This document shows, in pieces, positions 8,859 through 15,903 of a stretch of DNA of 64,000 bases. Origin of the DNA: Arenimonas terrae. GTDB taxonomy: Bacteria > Pseudomonadota > Gammaproteobacteria > Xanthomonadales > Xanthomonadaceae. Made by a program: the position numbers and the translations under genes. Position 1 is the first letter of the stretch, and the number at the start of each line of letters is the position of its first letter. Under the pieces are notes generated by a model. That model was not told where the DNA came from. It saw nothing but the letters and a program-made list of their open reading frames with translations, and ran no database searches. Location of the stretch: contig NZ_SMDR01000001.1 of NCBI RefSeq assembly GCF_006265115.1, forward strand, positions 682,001-746,000. Direction: 5' to 3'.

Positions 8859-8893
8859 ATCGTTTTTCGATATGGTTATTATCGTTCAACGAT
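8859..8893. promoter_or_regulatory. Twin operator ATCGTT-N3-CGAT upstream of DUF2975 operon
   Basis: Two 13-bp sites, ATCGTTTTTCGAT (8859-8871) and ATCGTTCAACGAT (8881-8893), follow the pattern ATCGTTnnnCGAT. The second is a perfect odd palindrome. They start 22 bp apart, about two helical turns, and end 18 bp before the ATG of the DUF2975 gene. A likely ligand is the small HTH protein encoded second in the operon, which would make the circuit autoregulatory. Confidence 0.6.
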
Positions 8894-8911
8894 GCCACAG
8901 AGGCCCCACCC

Positions 8912-9436
8912 ATGAACCGTACCGCCAGCCGCGCCCTCGCCGTTTCCCGCCCCCTGCTGCAGATCCTCACCGTCGCCAACGGCATCTACGCGGCCGGCAT
9001 CACGACCCTGCTGGCGAGCAGCTTCTTCCGCGCCGACTGGCCCTGGGTGCCGCTGGGCCTGGTCGTCGAAGGCCCGGACAGCAGCATTCCCTCGGCGCTG
9101 CGCACGGTGATGGTGCTGGGCCTAGTCGGCGCCTTCCTGGTGCACACGATCCTGCGGCGGCTGCTGGCCGTCGTGGACACCGTGCGCGCCGGCGACCCCT
9201 TCGTGGCCGAGAACGCGGTGCGCCTGCAGTCGATCGCCAAACGCGTGGTCGGCATCGAAGTGCTGCGCCTGGCCGTGCACCTGGTCTACGAGAACTTCGC
9301 GCGCCAGGGCACGCCGCTGGACCTGGGCGAGGCCTTCGCGCTGACGCCCTGGCTGGCCGTGCTGCTGCTGTTCGTGCTGGCCGGCGTGTTCGCCCAGGGC
9401 ACGCGGATGCGCGGCGACCTCGAAGGCACGGTGTGA
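8912..9436 (+). CDS. DUF2975 membrane protein
   Basis: This 174-residue membrane protein has about four hydrophobic segments (roughly residues 16-38, 66-86, 110-130 and 145-165) and a conserved soluble loop TVRAGDPFVAENAVRLQSIAKRVVGIE, the hallmark of DUF2975. The ATG at 8912 gives the family start MNRTASRALAVSR. DUF2975 proteins are almost always followed by a small YozG-like HTH protein, as here with a one-base gap. The pair behaves like a membrane sensor plus regulator, though no function is proven. Confidence 0.9.
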   Translation: MNRTASRALAVSRPLLQILTVANGIYAAGITTLLASSFFRADWPWVPLGLVVEGPDSSIPSALRTVMVLGLVGAFLVHTILRRLLAVVDTVRAGDPFVAENAVRLQSIAKRVVGIEVLRLAVHLVYENFARQGTPLDLGEAFALTPWLAVLLLFVLAGVFAQGTRMRGDLEGTV

Positions 9437-9437
9437 C

Positions 9438-9659
9438 ATGGCGATCACCGTGCGCCTGGACGAACTGCTGCACGCGCGCCGCATGACCCTGACCGAACTG
9501 GCCACGCGCGTGGACATCACCGTCGCCAACCTGTCGATCCTCAAGACCGGCAAGGCCAAGGCCATCCGCTTCTCCACCCTCGAGGCCATCTGCACCGCCC
9601 TGGGCTGCCAGCCCGGCGACCTGCTGGCCCACGACCCGACCCAGCCCGCCGAGGAATGA
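9438..9659 (+). CDS. Small YozG-like Cro/CI helix-turn-helix regulator
   Basis: This 73-residue protein is a single Xre-type HTH (LDELLHARRMTLTELATRVDITVANLSILKTGKAKAIRFSTLEAICTALGC). It lacks an effector domain. The spacing to the DUF2975 gene is one base, and its stop overlaps the next gene's possible ATGA start. It probably binds the twin ATCGTT sites in front of the operon. Confidence 0.9.
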   Translation: MAITVRLDELLHARRMTLTELATRVDITVANLSILKTGKAKAIRFSTLEAICTALGCQPGDLLAHDPTQPAEE

Positions 9660-9661
9660 GC

Positions 9662-10099
9662 ATGGACCTTGCCTATCCGTTCCGCACCGACCAGTCGCGC
9701 CACGAGGGCGTGCGCCCTGTCCAGATCTGGGGACTTCGCCTGTTCTACTTCCTGATGCTGATCTTCGTCGCGCCCAACGCCTGGGGCGTGCTGCTGGACC
9801 ACCGCGGCGATTGGGATCCACTGCACGCCGTGACCTGGGCGGTGTGGGCGACCTACCCCACGCTGGCGGTGTTCGCGCTGTTCAAGCCGCTGCGCTGGCT
9901 GCCGCTGATGCTCTTCACCCTGGGCTACAAGGCGGTGTTCCTGGGCTTCGTCGCGGCACCGCTGTGGCTGGCGGGCACGATGGAAGGCTCGAGCGCGCAG
10001 CCCGTCGCCGAATCCTTCCTGGCGCTGCCGCTGCTGGCGCTGGTGGTGCCCTGGGCTTACGTGTGGAAGACCTACGTGCGCGCAGACCGGACGGCCTGA
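9662..10099 (+). CDS. Hypothetical four-helix membrane protein
   Basis: This 145-residue protein starts MDLAYPFRTDQSRHEG and has four hydrophobic segments (about residues 24-44, 57-75, 82-104 and 115-135). The ATG at 9662 lies six bases after GAGGA; an ATG at 9656 overlapping the upstream stop would place the site too close. I do not recognise a family. Its tight coupling with DUF2975 and HTH genes suggests one membrane-linked regulatory unit. The small cluster of charged residues at the N-terminus is probably cytoplasmic. Confidence 0.75.
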   Translation: MDLAYPFRTDQSRHEGVRPVQIWGLRLFYFLMLIFVAPNAWGVLLDHRGDWDPLHAVTWAVWATYPTLAVFALFKPLRWLPLMLFTLGYKAVFLGFVAAPLWLAGTMEGSSAQPVAESFLALPLLALVVPWAYVWKTYVRADRTA

Positions 10100-10114
10100 G
10101 GCGCCGGGCGCTAC

Positions 10115-10495
10115 CTAGAAGGCGGGCGGAGGCCCGGCCCAAAGCGCGGCCTCCTGCGCCAGCCAGTGGCGGGCCTCTTCCTCGCTTTCGAAGACATTGC
10201 CGTCGAAGCCCAGTCCCTGCGCCAGCACCACGTCGAAGCGCTCGCCGTCGTTGAGCTCGGGAGGGCTGATCATCGCCATGCGCAACCGCCCCTGGGTCGT
10301 CGCCGCCCAGCGCCGCACCATGCCCACGCGGGCCAAGAGATCGGGCTTGGCGAAGCCGGTGAGGCCGCGCACGTCGATCAACACGCGCCGTTCGCCTTGC
10401 GCCATCGCCTGGCGGAGGCAGTCGTCGACTTCGTCCACGGCCTGGGCGAAGGTTTTCGGACCCTGGAGGCGGAAGGCAAGGAGGTTCTCGGGCAT
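10115..10495 (-). CDS. SpoIIAA/STAS-like domain protein
   Basis: This 126-residue protein has the alternating pattern of the SpoIIAA-like (STAS-type) fold: FRLQGPKTFAQAVDEVDDCLRQAM, the strand RVLIDVRGLTGFAKPDLLARV, then MRMAMISPPELND and the C-terminal FESEEEARHWLAQE. The last element is common in Xanthomonadaceae STAS/SpoIIAA-like proteins. No phosphorylatable serine can be placed confidently. It converges with the membrane protein to its left and lies just downstream of trmY on the same strand, 43 bases away, so they may be co-transcribed. Confidence 0.65.
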   Translation of the reverse strand: MPENLLAFRLQGPKTFAQAVDEVDDCLRQAMAQGERRVLIDVRGLTGFAKPDLLARVGMVRRWAATTQGRLRMAMISPPELNDGERFDVVLAQGLGFDGNVFESEEEARHWLAQEAALWAGPPPAF

Positions 10496-10538
10496 GGGGC
10501 ATTACAGGCCGGGAACCCTGGCCGATGCAAGCAGGACG

Positions 10539-11132
10539 TCAACGCTCGTCCAGCGCGTGGTGGATCAGCACCACGCACTGCGAGGCGAACAGCATCTTCC
10601 TGCCCAGCGAAATCCGCTTCGTGCCCAGGCGGTCGAGCGTGTGGAAGGTGTTCTTCGGCATCGGGATGTGGTCGGTGAGCAGGAAGCAGGGCCGTTCGGC
10701 GAAGACCTGTTCGCGGATCGGCGTGCCCTTCGGGTCCATCACGAACAGCTGGTGATCGGCGGCCAGCTCCTGCACCAGCCGCTCGAAGGCGACCGTGCGC
10801 ACGGTGACGCCCGATTCCACCGGCCGCGACTCCTCCTTGCCCATGCCGCGGGAGACGTCCAGCGCGGCCGCGACCTTGCCCAGCAGCGAGCGCTCGTCGA
10901 AGCCGCCGATGGCGTGCATGGCGCTGGCCTCGAAGCGGATCGTGCGCGAGAAGTCCTGCGTGCTTTCCAGCACCAGGTAGACCACCACGTCCGGCCGGTG
11001 CGACTGCGCCACGAAGATCGCGTTCATCAGCGTGTGGGCGAGGATTTCCGGGTGCGCCTCCTGGCCGATGGCCGCCAGCAGCTTCTGGCGGTCGGTGGGC
11101 GCGGCGCGGGCGCGAAGGACGAAGGTTCGCAT
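10539..11132 (-). CDS. trmY: TrmY-family tRNA (pseudouridine-54 N1)-methyltransferase
   Basis: The 197-residue product begins MRTFVLRARAAPTD and aligns throughout with TrmY/DUF358, a SPOUT methyltransferase of archaea. Conserved blocks are LMNAIFVAQSHRPDVVVYLVLE, FSRTIRFEAS, GGFDERSLLGK, VESGVTVR, LTDHIPMP, KRISLGRKMLFASQC and HHALDE. The C-terminal block forms the S-adenosylmethionine trefoil knot. In archaea it methylates pseudouridine 54 of tRNA; in bacteria the substrate is less certain. The in-frame extension to 11216 lacks family similarity, so the shorter start is used. Confidence 0.85.
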   Translation of the reverse strand: MRTFVLRARAAPTDRQKLLAAIGQEAHPEILAHTLMNAIFVAQSHRPDVVVYLVLESTQDFSRTIRFEASAMHAIGGFDERSLLGKVAAALDVSRGMGKEESRPVESGVTVRTVAFERLVQELAADHQLFVMDPKGTPIREQVFAERPCFLLTDHIPMPKNTFHTLDRLGTKRISLGRKMLFASQCVVLIHHALDER

Positions 11133-11306
11133 GGGCTTCCTGGCGGCGGGACGCGGCGATTGTCTCCGGAGCCCGCGCGGCGCGCCAGCGGGCGGCAGGT
11201 CCGCCCGCGCCGCCATTTTCCGTTAGTGGCCTACGGCGATCGTGTCTGGAGACGGGTTGCCGGATTTCAAGCGGTGACGGGTGGCACTGCGGTCGCCGCC
11301 CCGAGT

Positions 11307-11341
11307 TATATTCGAATGGCAGGGCCGGTAGCGTACCGGCC
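11307..11341 (+). promoter_or_regulatory. Possible -10 and 5' leader hairpin before SPFH gene
   Basis: TATATT (11307-11312) resembles a -10 box. Shortly after it GGCCGGTA and TACCGGCC form an eight-base stem with a GCG loop (11323-11341), so the mRNA would begin with a hairpin ahead of the GGAGAG ribosome site at about 11350. No good -35 is seen. Confidence 0.4.
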
Positions 11342-11361
11342 ACGAAACATGGAGAGCAGTC

Positions 11362-12501
11362 ATGGGTCTCGTACAGGCGGTGGTCGGTTCGGTCGGTGGC
11401 GTGCTGGCCGACCAGTGGAAGGACTTCTACACGGTGCCGGCCGGGCTGCCGGCCACGGCCGCGCTGTTCGCCGCGGTGCCGCAGGGCACGAACGCCGGCC
11501 GCGGCTCGAACACCAAGGGCTCCTCGAACATCATCAGCAACGGCTCGAAGATCGTCGTGCCCGAAGGCTACGGCCTGCTGCTGATGCAGGACGGCAAGAT
11601 CACCGGCTTCGCGGCCGAGGCCGGCGGCTACGAATGGCGCTCGGACGACATCAACTCCCAGTCCATCTTCGCCGGCGACGGCATCGTCAGCCCGCTGATC
11701 AAGCAGAGCTGGGAGCGCTTCAAGTTCGGCGGCCAGCCGGGCGGCCAGCAGCTGGCCTTCTTCGTCTCGCTCAAGGAGCTGCCGGACAACCGCTTCGGCA
11801 CCCAGTCGGAAATCTACTGGGACGACGGCTTCCTCAACACCCAGGTCGGCGCGGTGACGCGCGGCTCGTACACGCTCAAGATCACCGACCCGATCCTGTT
11901 CGTGAAGAACTTCGTGCCGGCCAAGTACCTGCAGCCGGGCCAGGTGTTCGACTTCACCGACATCGACAATGCCGCCGCCAGCCAGCTCTTCAACGAGGTG
12001 GTGGGTTCGCTGGCGCCGGCCTTCAGCCTGTACTCGAACGATCCGGCCAAGGGCAACCGCATCAGCAAGCTGCAGCAGGACTCGATCGGCTTCGCCCAGA
12101 GCCTGTCGGCGGCGGTCGAGAACGCCTACCAGTGGAGCTCCGGTCGCGGCCTGGCCATCGTCAAGACGGCCATCATTTCGATCGAGTACGACGCCAACAC
12201 CAAGGAACTGCTCAAGACCGTGCAGCGCGCCGACGCGCTGGCCGGTGCCCGCGGCAATTCCAACCTGCAGGCCAGCGTGGCGGCGGGCATCCAGTCGGCC
12301 GGCGAGAACGGCGGCGCGGCGGGCCTGGTCGGCGTCGGCATGGCGACCGGCATGCTGGGCGTGGGCGGCATGCAGCAGCCGGTGGCACCGGCGGCCGACG
12401 ATCCGGTGGCCAAGCTCAAGAAGGCCAAGGAGATGCTGGACCTGGGCCTGATCACGCAGAGCGACTACGACGCGCTCAAGGCCAAGGCGCTCGGCCTGTA
12501 A
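11362..12501 (+). CDS. SPFH-domain protein, YdjI-like, with C-terminal SHOCT motif
   Basis: This 379-residue protein has an SPFH/virion-core-like domain (about residues 20-290; GSKIVVPEGYGLLLMQDGKI, SLKELPDNRFGTQSEIYWDD, VTRGSYTLKITDPILF) and a Gly/Ala-rich linker. It ends with a SHOCT-type helix hairpin (VAKLKKAKEMLDLGLITQSDYDALKAKALGL). It resembles Bacillus subtilis YdjI. The next gene matches the YdjG zinc-ribbon protein, and in B. subtilis these genes are co-transcribed with a PspA homologue, which is not seen here. The role may be membrane-stress related. The ATG follows GGAGAG. Confidence 0.85.
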   Translation: MGLVQAVVGSVGGVLADQWKDFYTVPAGLPATAALFAAVPQGTNAGRGSNTKGSSNIISNGSKIVVPEGYGLLLMQDGKITGFAAEAGGYEWRSDDINSQSIFAGDGIVSPLIKQSWERFKFGGQPGGQQLAFFVSLKELPDNRFGTQSEIYWDDGFLNTQVGAVTRGSYTLKITDPILFVKNFVPAKYLQPGQVFDFTDIDNAAASQLFNEVVGSLAPAFSLYSNDPAKGNRISKLQQDSIGFAQSLSAAVENAYQWSSGRGLAIVKTAIISIEYDANTKELLKTVQRADALAGARGNSNLQASVAAGIQSAGENGGAAGLVGVGMATGMLGVGGMQQPVAPAADDPVAKLKKAKEMLDLGLITQSDYDALKAKALGL

Positions 12502-12522
12502 GCCCGGAGCCGGATCACTGCC

Positions 12523-13827
12523 ATGGCCAATCCGCCGCCGCTTCCGCCCCCGCTTCCGCCCGGCATCGGACCGGGTTCGCCGCAGGAGGTGCCGCCGCTG
12601 CCGGGCACCTTCCCGGTGGACCCGGCCACCCTGCCCAAGCCCATCCGTGACGAGGTGCTGGCGCCCGACCCGGTCGCCATCGACACCGCGTCCGAGGAAC
12701 TCAAGGACGGCCAGAACCACTGCCCGAAGTGCGGCGCCACCGACATCCGGCAGCGGCCCGGCACCGACGTGCTGATCTGCCTGTTCTGCCGGCACGAATG
12801 GCATGGCGAGGGCGTGGAGGAAGCCTTCGGGCTGGGCGAAGGCCTGGACGACCTCTCGGGCACCATCATCTCCTCGGGCGCGCAGAACATCGCCGCCGAC
12901 GTCTCGCACCTGATGACCTTCAAGTGCACGGGCTGCGGCGCCGAAGTCACGGTCAACACGGAAAACTCGATGACGGCGCGCTGCCACTGGTGCCGGCACC
13001 AGTTCGGCGTGAACGAGCAGATCGCCAACGGCGCCGTGCCCGACGCCGTGCTGCCCTTCCGGATCAAGAAGGACGACGCGGTGGCGCGCATCCGCCAGTT
13101 CGTGGACAAGCGGCGGATGTTCGCGCTGAAGGAGTTCAAGGAGCAGTTCACGCCCGAGAACGTGGTGGGCGTGTACCTGCCCTACATGATCGTGGACGGC
13201 AAGTGCAGCGCCGACATCGCCGGCGAAGGCGAGATCAAGACCCGCGAATACACCCGCGGCAGCGGCAAGGACAAGAAGACCTACTACGACGCCGACGTGT
13301 ACGCCGTGCAGCGGCACGTGGACTTCACCGTGGACGACCTGCCGCTGGAGTCCAACCGCGCCCGCGGCAAGCTCGACACCAAGGTCAACACCAACAACAT
13401 CATCAACACCATCCTGCCCTTCGACGTGAAGAACGCGGTGAAGTGGAACGCGTCCTACCTGGCGGGCTTCACGTCCGAGAAGCGCGACGCCGACGTCGAG
13501 GCGTTGCGCCCGCGCCTGGAAGACCAGCTGCTGTCGATCGCCCGCCACCAGGTGGAGTCGTCGACCGGCCGCTACGACCGCGGCGTGCGCTGGGAAGAGG
13601 AAAGCCTGGACGTGCACGGCACCCGCTGGGTGGCCATGTACCTGCCGGTGTGGCTGTATTCCTACCAGCAGCCCGGCAGCGGCATGCTGCACTACATCGC
13701 AGTGAACGGCCGCACCGGCGAAACCATGGGCAGCATCCCGATCCAGCAGTGGAAGCTGCTGCTGGCCGCCATCACCACCGGCACCTTCATCGAGGCGATC
13801 GTGATCGCCCTACTGGCAGCGCAGTAA
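12523..13827 (+). CDS. TFIIB-like zinc-ribbon membrane protein, YdjG-like
   Basis: The 434-residue product starts with a proline-rich tail (about 1-40), then two CxxC-CxxC zinc ribbons (CPKCG and CLFC at about 66-90; CTGCG and CHWC at about 135-160). A conserved beta-rich domain follows (about 170-400; LPFRIKKDDAV, FTPENVVGVYLPYMIVDG). A single C-terminal transmembrane helix (about 408-432) anchors it. This is the architecture of YdjG-type proteins that accompany SPFH partners. It lies 21 bases after the SPFH gene and overlaps the next start, so the three form one operon. Confidence 0.85.
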   Translation: MANPPPLPPPLPPGIGPGSPQEVPPLPGTFPVDPATLPKPIRDEVLAPDPVAIDTASEELKDGQNHCPKCGATDIRQRPGTDVLICLFCRHEWHGEGVEEAFGLGEGLDDLSGTIISSGAQNIAADVSHLMTFKCTGCGAEVTVNTENSMTARCHWCRHQFGVNEQIANGAVPDAVLPFRIKKDDAVARIRQFVDKRRMFALKEFKEQFTPENVVGVYLPYMIVDGKCSADIAGEGEIKTREYTRGSGKDKKTYYDADVYAVQRHVDFTVDDLPLESNRARGKLDTKVNTNNIINTILPFDVKNAVKWNASYLAGFTSEKRDADVEALRPRLEDQLLSIARHQVESSTGRYDRGVRWEEESLDVHGTRWVAMYLPVWLYSYQQPGSGMLHYIAVNGRTGETMGSIPIQQWKLLLAAITTGTFIEAIVIALLAAQ

Positions 13828-14075
13828 TGAGCGACGACAATGGCGTATGGCTGCTCGCCCTCGGCCCCACCGGCGCCGCGGCCCTGTACTGGGCGATCTA
13901 CCGCTACTACCGCAACACCGACAAGTCGCATGCCTTCGAGCGCGAGACCAAAGTCGACGCGAAACCGGTGACGGGCACCGACCGCAAGACCGGCGACGTG
14001 ACCGGCGTGCGCAACTCGCGCATCCCCGGGGACAATGTGAAGGCGTATCGGGATCGGGTTAAGCGGGTCAGGTAG
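13827..14075 (+). CDS. Small single-pass membrane protein of the SPFH/zinc-ribbon operon
   Basis: This 82-residue protein overlaps the zinc-ribbon gene by one base (TAATG). One transmembrane helix (about residues 8-24, WLLALGPTGAAALYWAIY) is followed by a charged soluble tail ending DNVKAYRDRVKRVR. I recognise no family, but the position corresponds to a small third member of YdjG/YdjI-type operons. It may help anchor or assemble the complex. Confidence 0.75.
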   Translation: MSDDNGVWLLALGPTGAAALYWAIYRYYRNTDKSHAFERETKVDAKPVTGTDRKTGDVTGVRNSRIPGDNVKAYRDRVKRVR

Positions 14076-14086
14076 GCCGGCGGGGC

Positions 14087-14377
14087 TCAGGCCGCAATCC
14101 GCTGGATCCGCCCCAGCTTGCCGCCCAACGTTCGGCGCGCCTCTTCAAGATCGTACGTTGCCTGGAGCTCCAGCCAGAACCGCTCGCTGGTGCCCAGCGC
14201 TGCCGCCAGCCGGAGCGCCGTATCCGCGCTCACGCCACGCTTGCCGAGAACGATTTCGTTGATGCGCCGCGGCGGAACGCCCGCGGCCCGCGCCACGGCG
14301 TTCTGGCTGATGCCCAGGGGCGACAGGAACTCCTGGAGCAGGATCTCGCCAGGGTGGATGTTGGGTAGACGATTCAT
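14087..14377 (-). CDS. higA: HigA antitoxin (Xre family)
   Basis: This 96-residue protein matches the HigA/VapI-type antitoxin: MNRLPNIHPGEILLQEFL, then an HTH (GISQNAVARAAGVPPRRINEIVLGKRGVSADTALRLAAALG) and the tail SERFWLELQATYDLEEARR. It follows higB by 12 bases, the toxin-first order typical of HigBA. It neutralises HigB and represses the promoter, probably through the two inverted repeats upstream of higB. A TTG two codons upstream is possible but the ATG matches family members. Confidence 0.93.
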   Translation of the reverse strand: MNRLPNIHPGEILLQEFLSPLGISQNAVARAAGVPPRRINEIVLGKRGVSADTALRLAAALGTSERFWLELQATYDLEEARRTLGGKLGRIQRIAA

Positions 14378-14389
14378 GGGCAACCCCGT

Positions 14390-14671
14390 TCAGTGGTAGT
14401 CGACGATGGCAACCTCGAACGCTTCGCCGTCACGCCAGCGGAAACAGATCCGCCACTGATCGTTGATGCGGATACTGAACTGGCCGCGACGCCCTCCCTT
14501 GAGCGCCTCGAGGCGATTGGCCGGCGGCACCCGCAGATCATCCAGCGTCGCCGCCGCAGCCAGCATCCTCAGCTTCCGCCGGGCCACCGGCTGGATGGCC
14601 TGGGGCAACCGCCGCGAGCCCGAACCATCCCAAACCCGCTCTGTTTCCTGATCCGCGAAGCTGCCGATCAT
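14390..14671 (-). CDS. higB: HigB toxin (RelE superfamily mRNA interferase)
   Basis: The 93-residue product matches HigB/plasmid-maintenance killer proteins: MIGSFADQETERVWDG, KLRMLAAAATLDDLRVPPANRLEALKG, GQFSIRINDQWRICFRW and FEVAIVDYH. The RINDQWRICF strand and C-terminal VDYH are the family's catalytic face. It cleaves mRNA at the ribosome when free of HigA. The pair opens the accessory stretch and is transcribed leftwards from its own promoter region. Confidence 0.93.
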   Translation of the reverse strand: MIGSFADQETERVWDGSGSRRLPQAIQPVARRKLRMLAAAATLDDLRVPPANRLEALKGGRRGQFSIRINDQWRICFRWRDGEAFEVAIVDYH

Positions 14672-14680
14672 GGTCGAATG

Positions 14681-14712
14681 TAACGCTCCCCGTTATATAA
14701 CGCAACCCGTTA
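14681..14712. promoter_or_regulatory. Double HigA operator (TAACG-N5-CGTTA twice)
   Basis: Two identical-format palindromes, TAACG-N5-CGTTA, lie at 14681-14695 and 14698-14712, two bases apart, directly before higB. Their junction also forms the 12-bp palindrome CGTTATATAACG. A TATAAC reading leftwards overlaps the outer site and could be the -10 of higBA. This is the expected place for autorepression by HigA. Confidence 0.65.
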
Positions 14713-14865
14713 TAGCTGCGCCGGTCTGCTAACCGCGCAAGTCCGCGCACCTTGCCGTTGCTCCAGGCCCGCGGGAATCAGTGAATTGCGCGCAGTGGGG
14801 TCGGCAGTCCCAGGGCTATTCCTCGCCTACCCCAGTTGACGTAACCTGGTCAGAGGGAGAATCCG

Positions 14866-15804
14866 ATGGCCTTTTGGTGGGTCAACCACAAGCAGACACG
14901 CGACCACGAAGTGCGTGGTGGCTACCTGTGGTCGCCCTATCGCAACGCCAACGGCGCCTTCAATCAGACTTACGAGAACTTGCGCCATGCCCGAGTGGGT
15001 GATGTCGTCTTCTCATTCGCCAATGCCCAAATCGGAGCGGTTGGCCGCGTGACCGCGGCGGCTACCCCCAGCCCCAAACCGATCGAGTTCGGCAATGTCG
15101 GTGACAACTGGGCCAATGAAGGCTGGCTTGTCGAGGTCGACTTCGTGCCCGTTCCGCGGGCCCTTCGACCGCAAGCCCACGCCCAGGCCATCGCGCCCCT
15201 GCTACCTGCACGCCACTCTCCGATACAGGCCAACGGCCATGGCAATCAAGGCTGTTATCTGGCCGGGATCTCAGACGCCCTGGGCGCGGTCCTGGTGGAA
15301 CTGATGGACGCTGGGACCCTGCTTCCAGCGACGAACCGGATCAGCGAGCCGGAACTCGGTCCAGCGCTCCTCGAGGACCTGCACCGGATCGAAGGCGACC
15401 TTTCGATTCCAGATACCCAGAAGCCGCAACTCGCCAAGGCCCGTATCGGTCAGGGCCTGTTCCGGAAGCGCGTCATCCTGCTTGACCCAACGTGCCGCGT
15501 AACCGGCGTGACCGAAACCCGCGTGTTGATCGCCAGCCATATCAAGCCGTGGAAAGACTCGAGCAATGCCGAGCGAATCAATGGCCACAACGGCATCATG
15601 CTCTCGCCACACGTAGACGCCCTGTTCGACGACCACCTGATTACCTTCGAGGACGACGGACGAATTCATGTGCACGAGTCCCTGCCGCGGGACGTCCTCG
15701 ATCGCTGGGGAATCGACCCAAGTCGTCGGGTGGAACGATTCCGGCCAGAACAGGCCATTTTCCTTGGCCACCATCGAAACGCATTCGGAGCGAAGATCGG
15801 ATAG
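14866..15804 (+). CDS. HNH endonuclease with EVE-like N-terminal domain
   Basis: This 312-residue protein has two parts. Residues about 1-115 (MAFWWVNHKQTRDHEVRGGYLWSP, VGDVVFSFANAQIGAVGRV) resemble EVE/PUA-like modified-base-binding domains. Residues about 185-290 form an HNH nuclease (FRKRVILLDPTCRVTGVTETRVLIASHIKPW, then HNGIMLSPHVDALFD). SHIKPW and LSPHVDALFD are the hallmark HNH blocks. The domain pair suggests a type IV, modification-dependent restriction enzyme that cuts phage DNA bearing altered bases. It sits between higBA and an Mrr-like gene. AGGGAG precedes the ATG. Confidence 0.8.
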   Translation: MAFWWVNHKQTRDHEVRGGYLWSPYRNANGAFNQTYENLRHARVGDVVFSFANAQIGAVGRVTAAATPSPKPIEFGNVGDNWANEGWLVEVDFVPVPRALRPQAHAQAIAPLLPARHSPIQANGHGNQGCYLAGISDALGAVLVELMDAGTLLPATNRISEPELGPALLEDLHRIEGDLSIPDTQKPQLAKARIGQGLFRKRVILLDPTCRVTGVTETRVLIASHIKPWKDSSNAERINGHNGIMLSPHVDALFDDHLITFEDDGRIHVHESLPRDVLDRWGIDPSRRVERFRPEQAIFLGHHRNAFGAKIG

Positions 15805-15903
15805 GCATGCCGTCTTCCGTAACGATGACTGACCCATCCCCTACCCGGTGACCTGTTCAGCCCCTTCGCGGCGGTCACCTCTTAATCCTCTCAAGAGACC
15901 CCG

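Noticed and set aside
10378-13692. Leftward 1104-codon open frame over the SPFH and zinc-ribbon genes
   Set aside because: It lacks any domain and mirrors real genes on the plus strand; only the short trmY and SpoIIAA-like frames inside its span are credible.
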